12,994 bases of DNA from Bacteroidota bacterium. Lineage in GTDB: Bacteria; Bacteroidota; Ignavibacteria; Kryptoniales; JAKASW01. The stretch covers positions 1 to 12,994 of the forward strand of contig JAJYJD010000081.1 of assembly GCA_021789755.1 (NCBI GenBank), given 5' to 3'. Under the pieces are notes generated by a model. That model ran no database searches and was not told the DNA's origin. It saw only the letters and a list, made by a program, of their open reading frames with translations. The translations under genes and the position numbers were made by a program. Shown here in pieces: positions 7,521 to 12,927 of the stretch (within the stretch, counting starts at the first letter, position 1; each line of letters begins with the position of its first letter).

Positions 7521-8312
7521 ATGAGATCTTTAGCGGGTATTAGCTTTGTCTTGATGTCGATTGCCTTCTACTCCTGCAGCCAGACGTCAACTCCCACGTC
7601 TCCGCAAGCGCCGCAGATCCCGCATCCCGGGCTTCCGCTCTCACTCAACGGCTATGGCGCGGGGCTTGACTCAAACTACTACAAAGTCTGGTCCGACAGC
7701 TCCTGGCAAGAATTCTACAAGGATACGACGATAAGCGGCAAAAATTATACAGTTATCCTTGACAACAGTGGCTATGAGAATCTCTATGGACCGAACGGTT
7801 TTTCGGGGTTCGGACAGTACGGCGGGGCCGTTGTCCTGTTTGACTCGGCGCTTGCATCCAAGCCCGATACAATGCTTGAGGGAACGCCATACACGACGCA
7901 GACAACGTTCTCATATCAGGGGACAGACTATGTCCTGACCGATGAGGAGACTATCCTCGATACGACCACGGTCACCGTCCCATTCGGAACTTTCACCGAT
8001 TGCCGCGTGATTCAATCTGTGGGCTCTATAAACGGAGTCTTGCAGTACGTGACGGTGTATTGGTTTGCCAAAGGTCCGTCCGATATCGAGCGGCAGGATT
8101 ATACCGGCTATACCAGCAGCACAATCACGATGGCTTATGGTATAGTAAACGGAAAGGGTTGGGGAGTACCCTTTAGCGGAGAGCTGCCCGGCTACGCCAC
8201 CGTGTACGGCCTCATGTCTGACACGGGACGGAAGCCCCTCATAATCCAGAAAGAGTCCGGGACCAGCATACAGTCGCTTGCCCCGATGATTTTGAAAGGC
8301 ATCCTGAGGTGA
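7521..8312 (+). CDS. predicted lipoprotein of unknown function
   Basis: A 263-residue protein. Start ATG 7521 is chosen because it begins a lipoprotein signal: MRSLAG, then a hydrophobic core, then AFYSC with C19 as the likely lipidated residue. The F-Y-S-C lipobox is loose by enterobacterial standards but of a kind seen in Bacteroidota-like lineages. A Ser/Thr/Pro/Gln linker follows (about 20-45), then a beta-rich domain with many Tyr, Thr and Gly residues. A block 'VTVPFGTFTDCRVIQ...VTVYWFAKGPSDIERQD' (about 155-195) resembles the 'VPxGTFxxC...WYAKGVGxV' pattern recurring in uncharacterised outer-membrane lipoproteins. I do not recognise a named family. Its stop overlaps the GTG of the next gene (GTGA at 8309-8312), so the two are translationally coupled. 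The Shine-Dalgarno (GAGGG at 7504-7508) is rather distant. Confidence 0.6.
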   Translation: MRSLAGISFVLMSIAFYSCSQTSTPTSPQAPQIPHPGLPLSLNGYGAGLDSNYYKVWSDSSWQEFYKDTTISGKNYTVILDNSGYENLYGPNGFSGFGQYGGAVVLFDSALASKPDTMLEGTPYTTQTTFSYQGTDYVLTDEETILDTTTVTVPFGTFTDCRVIQSVGSINGVLQYVTVYWFAKGPSDIERQDYTGYTSSTITMAYGIVNGKGWGVPFSGELPGYATVYGLMSDTGRKPLIIQKESGTSIQSLAPMILKGILR

Positions 8313-9031
8313 CGACGGTAACGGAAATCGCTCCCGACGTTTTCCGGATATCGACGTTCCTCGCTGAAAATAATATACAGATGAACCAGTTCCTCGTCAG
8401 GGATGAAGAACCTCTTCTCTGGCACACCGGCCACAGATACCTCTTCGCCGAAGTGCGGGAAGCGGTGGCGAGTCTGATTGACGTCGACTCCCTCCGGTGG
8501 ATGGGGTTCAGCCATTTCGAACCGGATGAATGCGGCTCGCTGAACGATTGGCTGCAGATATCTCCGTCCGCCGAGCCGTTCTGTAGTTTCGTCGGCGCGA
8601 GAGTGAACATGACGGACTTCGCCGCGAGAAAGGCCAGAGGCATGAAGGATGGAGAGACTCTCGACACGGGGAAACATCGGTTCCGGTTTCTTTCCACACC
8701 TCACCTGCCGCACGGCTGGGATGCAGGTTTGCTGTTCGAGGAGACCGACGGGACGCTCTATTGCTCCGACGTACTTCATCAAAATGGAAACGTCGCGCCT
8801 CTGGTTTCATCCGACGTGGTCGGAGGCGCGCGCGAGAACCTGGTGACGACACAGTCCGGTCCGTTCAGGGATTATTTGCCTTACACTTCGAACACGGAAA
8901 GCCAGCTGAGTATGCTTGCCGGACTCAAGCCGAAGACGCTTGCCATAATGCACGGTTCGAGTTTCAACGGGGGCTGCGGGCAGGCGCTTCGGGATTTCGC
9001 GGGGGTAATGAAAGAAGTGCTCGGCAGGTGA
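8309..9031 (+). CDS. stand-alone flavodiiron-type metallo-beta-lactamase-fold protein
   Basis: A 240-residue soluble protein with the metallo-beta-lactamase fold of the flavodiiron (ODP/ROO) branch rather than the hydrolase branch. It has HxExD in 'SHFEPDE' (H69, E71, D73) in place of HxHxDH. The remaining ligands fit H135 in 'HLPHGWD', D154 in 'CSDVLH' and H215 in 'IMHGS'. The spacings 135-154 (19) and 154-215 (61) equal those between the corresponding ligands in Desulfovibrio ROO as I recall them (146, 165, 226). All six iron ligands are therefore present. Classical flavodiiron proteins carry a C-terminal flavodoxin domain that supplies electrons for O2 or NO reduction; this protein ends right after the MBL core. 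Start GTG 8309 overlaps the lipoprotein stop. A role in O2/NO sensing or reduction with a separate electron donor is inferred. Confidence 0.8.
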   Translation: MTTVTEIAPDVFRISTFLAENNIQMNQFLVRDEEPLLWHTGHRYLFAEVREAVASLIDVDSLRWMGFSHFEPDECGSLNDWLQISPSAEPFCSFVGARVNMTDFAARKARGMKDGETLDTGKHRFRFLSTPHLPHGWDAGLLFEETDGTLYCSDVLHQNGNVAPLVSSDVVGGARENLVTTQSGPFRDYLPYTSNTESQLSMLAGLKPKTLAIMHGSSFNGGCGQALRDFAGVMKEVLGR

Positions 9032-9041
9032 TGAGTATGTT

Positions 9042-9077
9042 CATGTCGGTTAACACAAGCATTGCGAAGCCGACGTG
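9042..9077 (+). terminator. possible terminator hairpin after the MBL-fold gene
   Basis: CATGTCGGTT (9042-9051) can pair with AGCCGACGTG (9068-9077) in a 10-bp stem with two G-U pairs and a 16-nt loop. It starts 11 nt after the stop at 9031. No T-tract follows, so it is weak as an intrinsic terminator. It would nonetheless separate the operon from the R-M cassette downstream. Confidence 0.3.
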
Positions 9078-9140
9078 ATTACTGATCGTTAGGCACGCGC
9101 CGAAACGTGCAACGCAGCGCGCATACGAAGCGTTAGTAGT

Positions 9141-9181
9141 AACTCGCACATCCGAGGGATTCGAGTTTGTAGGTGCGAGTT
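9141..9181. repeat. 9-nt inverted repeat upstream of the R-M cassette
   Basis: AACTCGCAC (9141-9149) and GTGCGAGTT (9173-9181) are perfect complements around a 23-nt centre. A smaller hairpin, GCACG/CGTGC, lies just before it at 9093-9110. It sits between the host operon and the C-boxes. It may mark the cassette boundary or be a terminator; no function is shown. Confidence 0.45.
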
Positions 9182-9254
9182 CGATCTCCAGAGTGCAATG
9201 TAGTTCTTCAATCCCCTTGTCACAAACAAGACCCATCTATTCGTTTTAGAATGA

Positions 9255-9280
9255 TACTTAAAGTGTGTAGACTTTAAGTC
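9255..9280. promoter_or_regulatory. C-box operators for the R-M controller protein
   Basis: The site reads TACT-TAA-AGTG, TGTA, GACT-TTA-AGTC: two half-palindromes, ACTTAAAGT (9256-9264) and ACTTTAAGT (9271-9279). The arrangement is the known C-box layout GACT-N3-AGTC, N4, GACT-N3-AGTC of controller-regulated R-M systems such as PvuII. The right box is exact and the left box differs at each outer base. The site lies 23 nt before the C start codon. In known systems the C dimer first occupies one box to activate and then both to repress, giving a timed switch. Confidence 0.8.
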
Positions 9281-9283
9281 TTC

Positions 9284-9289
9284 TAAATT
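9284..9289 (+). promoter_or_regulatory. putative -10 box of the C/R promoter; near-leaderless transcript
   Basis: TAAATT lies just downstream of the right C-box, 14 nt before the GTG start at 9304. A transcript starting about 7 nt later would have a leader of only a few to about 8 nt with no Shine-Dalgarno, as reported for several C genes. No good -35 sits 17 nt upstream, consistent with a promoter that needs activation by C. Confidence 0.5.
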
Positions 9290-9303
9290 GGAAACTAGTC
9301 AAA

Positions 9304-9522
9304 GTGAGCAAACAAGAACAAAGAACCTTCGGCCAGAACGTTAGAGAACTTCGCCAATCCAAGCAGCTATCTCAAGAATCCCTCGCCGGGGTGTGTGGCC
9401 TTCATAGGACCTACGTCGGTGGAATAGAGCGCGGGGAGCGAAATGTCAGCCTCCAGAATATAATTAAGATTGCGCGGGCACTGGGTGTCTTACCAGCTAA
9501 GCTCCTTGAGGGGATTCGTTGA
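9304..9522 (+). CDS. R-M controller (C) protein, XRE-type helix-turn-helix
   Basis: A 72-residue all-helical DNA-binding protein. The helix-turn-helix covers about residues 22-45 (LSQESLAGVCGLHRTYVGGIERG), followed by NVSLQNIIKIARALGV, the dimer-interface helices. Length and the 'GLHRTY(V/I)GGIERGERN(V/I)SL' block are typical of C proteins (C.PvuII, C.AhdI, C.Esp1396I type). It should bind the C-boxes at 9255-9280 as a dimer, boosting then limiting transcription of itself and the endonuclease gene. Start GTG 9304 is the first in-frame start after the operator, and there is no upstream Shine-Dalgarno. Its TGA stop overlaps the TTG start of the endonuclease gene (TTGA at 9519-9522). The cassette here is visibly AT-richer than flanking genes, as expected of horizontally acquired DNA. 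Confidence 0.9.
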   Translation: MSKQEQRTFGQNVRELRQSKQLSQESLAGVCGLHRTYVGGIERGERNVSLQNIIKIARALGVLPAKLLEGIR

Positions 9523-10118
9523 TTCTCGCAAAGTCTCCATATGCCAGGATACCGAGGAGTCGGTGGAAAGACGTTACAGGAGAGTTAATTGAAGACCATC
9601 CTCTTGAACCCAAGGAGATCGTGGAGGTTGTTGAAGCGGCGTGGGACTCTATTTTTGTCTCCGACCTTGGGACGGGAAAATTCAGAATAGGTGTAGACAT
9701 TTTTCCTAAACCGCAGATCATGGGTTTCCTATTGCACGAGCTAATCCCTTTGGAGTTCGCGGCTAAACATACGGGTGAGTGGAGGGGAGATAAATCGGAC
9801 GATGAGAAAGACCTGGTGTATGTACCTGACGAGAAGTATTCGATTGAAATTAAAACATCTTCTGACAGAGCTCACATCTTTGGCAACCGAAGTTATGCAC
9901 AGAAAACGGCAAGTTTTAAAAAGAGTAAATCTGGGTATTATCTAGCTGTGAACTTCTCGAAGTTCACAGTGGGAATAACCAAACCCAAGCTCACCATCAT
10001 TCGCTTTGGCTGGCTGGATCATTCAGACTGGGTGGGACAAAAATCTGCCTCTGGACAGCAGGCACACCTCAAGCCCTTTGTCGAAGAATATAAGTTGCGA
10101 GAACTTTATCGGGTTTAG
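9519..10118 (+). CDS. type II restriction endonuclease, ScaI family
   Basis: A 199-residue endonuclease. The sequence follows the ScaI (RE_ScaI) family as I know it: SPYARIPRSRW near the N-terminus, 'IGVDIFPKPQIMGFLLHELIPLEF' (57-80), 'EKDLVYVPDEKYSIEIKTSS' (96-115), 'IFGNRSYAQKTASFKKSKSGYYLAVNF' (120-146) and 'FGWLDHSDW' (163-171). D98, E110 and K112 fit the PD-(D/E)xK catalytic pattern. ScaI cuts AGT^ACT, so that target is likely but not proven. Translation would start at TTG 9519, coupled to termination of the C gene. No other start lies near the conserved N-terminus. The gene is about 40% GC where sampled. It ends in a 4-nt overlap with the convergent methylase gene. An 11-bp perfect inverted repeat (9946-9969) lies within the coding region. 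Confidence 0.82.
   Translation: MILAKSPYARIPRSRWKDVTGELIEDHPLEPKEIVEVVEAAWDSIFVSDLGTGKFRIGVDIFPKPQIMGFLLHELIPLEFAAKHTGEWRGDKSDDEKDLVYVPDEKYSIEIKTSSDRAHIFGNRSYAQKTASFKKSKSGYYLAVNFSKFTVGITKPKLTIIRFGWLDHSDWVGQKSASGQQAHLKPFVEEYKLRELYRV
9946..9969. repeat. perfect 11-bp inverted repeat inside the endonuclease gene
   Basis: CTGTGAACTTC and GAAGTTCACAG flank a central TC. As RNA it would form a 10-bp stem with a CTCG tetraloop. It encodes part of AVNFSKFTV in the endonuclease. Perfect dyads this long with almost no spacer are rare by chance in a 13-kb window. Confidence 0.75.
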
Positions 10119-10993
10119 AACAACTGTTCTTGTGCCGCCGCCAAATCTCTTCGCTTTACGTATCCATCAATCCGCTGAGCCGCAATCTCAATGTAATCTT
10201 CTCGCAATTCAATGCCGATAGCCGTTCTGCCTGTTTGAATCGCGACCTCTGCGACAGTGCCAGAACCCATGAAGGGATCTAAGAGCAGGTCGTTTGGCCG
10301 GCTGCAAGCGCGTACAATGCGCTCGATAACGGCCGCCGGAAATTGTGCCGGATGAGGAGTCCTTTCCTCGGAGCTGCGGTTTGTTCCCGAGGTGACTTTA
10401 GGCAGCGACCAGACGTCTGTTGGGTTTTTCCCGAGTGGATTGCATTTCAACTTTCCATTCTTTTTTTGCTTTGGATACTTTACATCCGGGTCGCGAACAT
10501 CATCTAGGTTGAACACATAGTCCCCCGGGTCCTTCACGTACCAAAGGAATTTCTCGTTTCTTGGCGAGAACATGCGCTTGCTCGCAACCCCCGCTCCATA
10601 GTTCCAAATTACTTCTTGAACAAGGTAGAATGGAGACCTGTTCCAAAGAAGGTAAGGAATGGGAATTGCCTTTGCTCTTTGCGGGAGTTCGAAATACCCT
10701 AGGTTCAACCAAAACGCCCCGCTGGACTTCGTGATTCGATAAATCTCACGTATCCACGCTGCGCACCAGTCCAAGTAATTATCTATATCAAGTATAGTCT
10801 CATACTCTTTCCCAATGTTGTAGGGTGGAGACGTTACGGTCAAGGAAATGATTGGCTCTTCAATACGTTTCATTACCTCGACACAGTCACCCCGAAAAAT
10901 TGAGACACCCTCCCTCCGATATGCGGGGGCTCCTAGATACTTTTCAATTCGATCTATCAAACTAACCTCGTCAGCCTTCTCACGTCTCCTCAC
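10115..10993 (-). CDS. type II DNA methyltransferase (beta class, N4-cytosine/N6-adenine)
   Basis: A 292-residue methylase on the minus strand, convergent with the endonuclease. Motif IV TSPPYN lies at 54-59 and the S-adenosylmethionine motif DPFMGSGT at 239-246. Catalysis before AdoMet motif is the beta-class order. 'HPAQFP' (214-219) and 'TAIGIELREDYIEIAAQRI' after motif I are also typical. SPPY is commonest in N4-cytosine enzymes, matching known M.ScaI chemistry; N6-adenine is possible. The likely recognition sequence is that of its partner endonuclease. The annotated GTG at 10993 has no Shine-Dalgarno and sits almost on the predicted transcription start; TTG 10960 (residue 12), preceded by GAGG, is a credible alternative. 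It protects the host from the ScaI-like enzyme and is needed before endonuclease builds up. Confidence 0.9.
   Translation of the reverse strand: MRRREKADEVSLIDRIEKYLGAPAYRREGVSIFRGDCVEVMKRIEEPIISLTVTSPPYNIGKEYETILDIDNYLDWCAAWIREIYRITKSSGAFWLNLGYFELPQRAKAIPIPYLLWNRSPFYLVQEVIWNYGAGVASKRMFSPRNEKFLWYVKDPGDYVFNLDDVRDPDVKYPKQKKNGKLKCNPLGKNPTDVWSLPKVTSGTNRSSEERTPHPAQFPAAVIERIVRACSRPNDLLLDPFMGSGTVAEVAIQTGRTAIGIELREDYIEIAAQRIDGYVKRRDLAAAQEQLF
10117..10130. repeat. small dyad at the convergent R/M gene ends
   Basis: AGAACA, AC, TGTTCT is a perfect 6-bp inverted repeat over the overlapping stop codons of the endonuclease and methylase genes. It is the only structure near the convergence and is too short, without flanking T-runs, to be a convincing bidirectional terminator. 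Confidence 0.35.
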
Positions 10994-10997
10994 TTAA

Positions 10998-11026
10998 ATC
11001 TAACAAAAACATACGCAAACCGCCAA
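10998..11026 (-). promoter_or_regulatory. putative promoter of the methylase gene
   Basis: Read on the minus strand: TTGGCG (11026-11021), a 17-nt spacer, then TTAGAT (11003-10998). The predicted start of transcription falls at about 10991-10992, on the GTG at 10993. The transcript is therefore either leaderless at GTG 10993 or has a leader of about 30 nt to TTG 10960. No C-box-like site is visible here, so the methylase seems independent of the C protein. Confidence 0.45.
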
Positions 11027-11067
11027 ATCTCCTCGACGGCCGCATTAGGTAGGGTTACAGTTTACGC

Positions 11068-11096
11068 TTGACAATATGTTTTTTATGCCCTATTTT
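11068..11096 (+). promoter_or_regulatory. sigma-70 promoter for the membrane protein/regulator operon
   Basis: TTGACA (11068-11073), exactly 17 nt, then TATTTT (11091-11096). The predicted start of transcription is near 11103, inside the dyad ACTTTG-N5-CAAAGT (11098-11114). A protein bound to that dyad would block initiation. Confidence 0.7.
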
Positions 11097-11137
11097 TACT
11101 TTGTAATTCAAAGTGCTTTATCAATGGAGGAGAAATG
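11096..11137 (+). promoter_or_regulatory. shared leader element, copy 1
   Basis: TTACTTTG (11096-11103), 5 nt, CAAAG (11109-11113), 1 nt, GCTTTA (11115-11120), then GGAGGAGAA just before ATG 11135. The first two blocks form an inverted repeat, ACTTTG/CAAAGT. All 19 fixed positions recur with identical spacing at 12055-12079 before the TPR gene. It could be an operator or an RNA hairpin. Confidence 0.6.
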
Positions 11138-11740
11138 GACCAGCAAAGTGCTATAGAAGAAATAGCCCTCATACGGAGGGTCATGGATGAAAGCCGCAGG
11201 TTTGCCTTCGATAACGGAAAATATTATCTCGCCTGGGGTATCATCATTACCATCGCGATATTTGCGCAATACGCCGTCATATTGACGAAAAACGAGTCTG
11301 TCTCCAGCTGGATCTGGATAGTTGCTGTCGGATTAGGTTGGATTATCTCGATACTGATGGGAATGCGCGAGCCGTCGAAATCAAGCGGCTGGCCCGTCGG
11401 TGCCAAGCTCATTTCACTCATTTGGATCAGTTCCGGCGTGTCGATGATGATTATCGGGTTCGTCGGGCCTATGACCGGCGCCCTGCACGACTGGGCGATT
11501 TGTCCGGCGATCGCGACGGTGATGGGCGGCGCGTACACGATAAGCTCGCTCGTCTACAGGCTGAAGTGGGTGACGATGGTGGGCATCGCGTGGTGGGTCG
11601 GCGCGCTTGTGATGTTCGCCGTGAAAGGCATCGAGACGCTCCCCATATTCGGAGCGATGATGATACTCTTCCAGATCGTCCCCGCGCTCGCATTCTACAA
11701 GACATCCAGAAAGAATTCGATGGCGGCGGGCGCTCAATGA
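11135..11740 (+). CDS. six-TM integral membrane protein of unknown function
   Basis: A 201-residue protein. Start ATG 11135 follows GGAGGAG at 11126-11132. A charged amphipathic N-terminal helix (IEEIALIRRVMDESRR, 7-22) precedes six predicted membrane helices near residues 31-51, 58-78, 92-112, 119-141, 145-163 and 169-188. A basic C-terminal tail follows (KTSRKNSM...). No catalytic motif is visible and I do not recognise a named family. Its last codons overlap the start of a winged-helix regulator gene (ATGA at 11737-11740), so the two are co-transcribed and coupled. Membrane protein plus small winged-helix regulator pairs are common in Bacteroidota-like genomes, where the membrane partner is usually uncharacterised. 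A sensor or regulator-sequestering role is inference only. Confidence 0.7.
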   Translation: MDQQSAIEEIALIRRVMDESRRFAFDNGKYYLAWGIIITIAIFAQYAVILTKNESVSSWIWIVAVGLGWIISILMGMREPSKSSGWPVGAKLISLIWISSGVSMMIIGFVGPMTGALHDWAICPAIATVMGGAYTISSLVYRLKWVTMVGIAWWVGALVMFAVKGIETLPIFGAMMILFQIVPALAFYKTSRKNSMAAGAQ

Positions 11741-12033
11741 GCGACTTCGATTATCAACAAATTGACGATACTCTCCACTCGAGGATCAGGCTCGCAATTG
11801 TCGCGGCACTGGTGAGCGTGCAACAGGCCGACTTCAATTTCCTCAAGGACATGGTCAAGACCACCGACGGCAATCTGAGCACGCATCTCAGGAAGTTGGA
11901 AGAGGCCGGATACGTCTCATCGAAAAAGGGATTCGTGGAAAGGAAGCCGCAGACGACCTACAAGATTACCGAAAAAGGCCGTCGCGCGCTCGAGGAATAT
12001 GTAAGCACGCTCGAAAAATTCCTGAAGAAATAA
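11737..12033 (+). CDS. winged-helix transcriptional regulator (HTH_27/PadR-MarR-like)
   Basis: A 98-residue cytosolic DNA-binding protein. Start ATG 11737 overlaps the membrane protein stop by 4 nt; the open frame runs further upstream only as a shadow of that gene. The fold reads clearly: DDTLHSRIRLAIVAALVSVQQADFNFLKDMV (helices 1-2), TTDGNLSTHLRKLEEAGYV (recognition helix about 43-57), then the wing 'SSKKGFVERKPQTTYKITEKGRRALEEYV' (61-89), matching the stand-alone winged-helix family PF13601. There is no extra ligand domain, so any signal probably comes from a partner, possibly the coupled membrane protein. Candidate target sites are the ACTTTG-N5-CAAAG dyads upstream of its own operon (11098-11114) and the next gene (12057-12073). 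Confidence 0.85.
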   Translation: MSDFDYQQIDDTLHSRIRLAIVAALVSVQQADFNFLKDMVKTTDGNLSTHLRKLEEAGYVSSKKGFVERKPQTTYKITEKGRRALEEYVSTLEKFLKK

Positions 12034-12035
12034 CC

Positions 12036-12051
12036 GGCAAAAATTTTTGCC
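12036..12051. repeat. 16-nt perfect palindrome after the regulator gene
   Basis: GGCAAAAATTTTTGCC starts 2 nt after the regulator stop and ends 45 nt before the TPR gene start. It is a perfect dyad. Either strand gives a GC-capped stem containing a T5 run, so weak bidirectional termination or a protein-binding site is possible. Confidence 0.6.
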
Positions 12052-12054
12052 TCA

Positions 12055-12099
12055 TTACTTTGAAAAACAAAGAGCTTTACAATCAGAGGAGAAGAAATG
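12055..12099 (+). promoter_or_regulatory. shared leader element, copy 2
   Basis: TTACTTTG (12055-12062), AAAAA, CAAAG (12068-12072), 1 nt, GCTTTA (12074-12079), then GAGGAGAA (12086-12093) before ATG 12097. It matches copy 1 at every fixed position of the 25-nt core although the two genes are unrelated. No TTGACA-type -35 is obvious here, so the element may act without its own strong promoter, or the gene may be read through from the operon upstream. Confidence 0.6.
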
Positions 12100-12915
12100 A
12101 AAACCAGACTCGCATTAGTCTCGATACTCACCGTGATACTCCAGTCCGCGGCAACGTTTGCGAAGGCACCTTCAACGACCGGCAATCCTGCGGTGGACTC
12201 TCTCGTAATTCAAGGAAGAAATCTCGTCGATTCGGGATACGCGGAGTGGAAAAAGGAAGCGATGCTCCGTGGAAATGCCCTTCTGCAGCGCGCCGGTGTT
12301 CTGAAGCCCGAAGACAGGTTCGTCGAATACTACCTCGCTTACGCGGGCTACCGTCTCATGACTTATGGAATGGCGACGAAGCAGGATGACGTGTACAAAG
12401 AATTCGCGGACCAGGCCGAAAAACGCGCGGAGGCCCTCAACGACAAATATCCCAACTGGTCCGAACCGAAGGTGCTCCTTGCCGGAATCTACGGAATAGA
12501 GATCGCTGAGAGCTGGATGAGCGGCCCTACCCTCGGTCCGAAGAGCGGCGAGCTTGTAGAGAAGGCATTGGCCATGGATTCCACAAATCCGAGAGCCTAC
12601 ATGATCCTAGGTACAAGCAAGTTCAACACGCCCGGAATATTCGGAGGAAGCGTTGACAAGGCCGTGGAGTATTTCCGAAAAGCCGTCTCGCTCTACGAGG
12701 CGGTGGGAAACGAATGGCAGGAGAGCCTTGAGCCATCATGGGGATACATCGATGCGCTTACCTGGCTTGGACTCGCTTACGAGAAGCAGGACCACTACAG
12801 CGACGCGCTCGCTGTCTACCGGAAGGCGTTGCAGACTTATCCGGACTACGCACGGGCAAAATACGTGTTGATTCCCGAACTGGAAAAGAAAATCAGTCCC
12901 GCGAATAATAGGTAA
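12097..12915 (+). CDS. exported TPR-repeat protein
   Basis: A 272-residue protein. Start ATG 12097 follows GAGGAGAA. The N-terminus is a Sec signal peptide (MKTR, hydrophobic core to about 19, cleavage likely after TFA at 22 or AKA at 24). The mature part is helical, with TPR-type units: 'FADQAEKRAEALNDKYPNWSEPKVLLAGIYG' (about 105-135), 'LVEKALAMDSTNPRAYMILGTSKF' (about 152-175), 'SVDKAVEYFRKAVSLYEA' (about 183-200) and 'TWLGLAYEKQDHYSDALAVYRKALQTYPDYARAKY' (about 228-262). The 'NTPGIFGGSVDKA' segment resembles a 'P-x-x-FGG-x-x-KA' loop found in other periplasmic TPR proteins. Likely a periplasmic scaffold; partner unknown. It shares a leader with the membrane protein/regulator operon and is followed at 13 nt by another exported protein gene, so a functional unit is likely. 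Confidence 0.75.
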   Translation: MKTRLALVSILTVILQSAATFAKAPSTTGNPAVDSLVIQGRNLVDSGYAEWKKEAMLRGNALLQRAGVLKPEDRFVEYYLAYAGYRLMTYGMATKQDDVYKEFADQAEKRAEALNDKYPNWSEPKVLLAGIYGIEIAESWMSGPTLGPKSGELVEKALAMDSTNPRAYMILGTSKFNTPGIFGGSVDKAVEYFRKAVSLYEAVGNEWQESLEPSWGYIDALTWLGLAYEKQDHYSDALAVYRKALQTYPDYARAKYVLIPELEKKISPANNR

Positions 12916-12927
12916 GGATGACGCGAA

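Noticed and set aside
9087..9147. Integron attC-like recombination site (GTTAGGC ... GCGTTAG)
   Set aside because: One GTTRRRY-like core is present but the paired RYYYAAC core at the other end is missing, and the internal arms do not fold as an attC.
9141..9200. tRNA or tRNA fragment (GAGTTCGATC resembles a T-loop)
   Set aside because: The T-stem does not pair, and no acceptor, anticodon stem or CCA-side arm can be built around it.
11096..11103. Bacteroidota-type -7 promoter box (TAnnTTTG) as explanation of the shared TTACTTTG
   Set aside because: The second base does not fit and no TTTG/TTG lies about 19 nt upstream of either copy. A full sigma-70 promoter is present at copy 1.
11338..11736. 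Long N-terminal extension of the winged-helix regulator
   Set aside because: The extension is an out-of-frame reading of the membrane protein gene (Arg/Asp-rich). ATG 11737 with ATGA coupling gives the normal family length.
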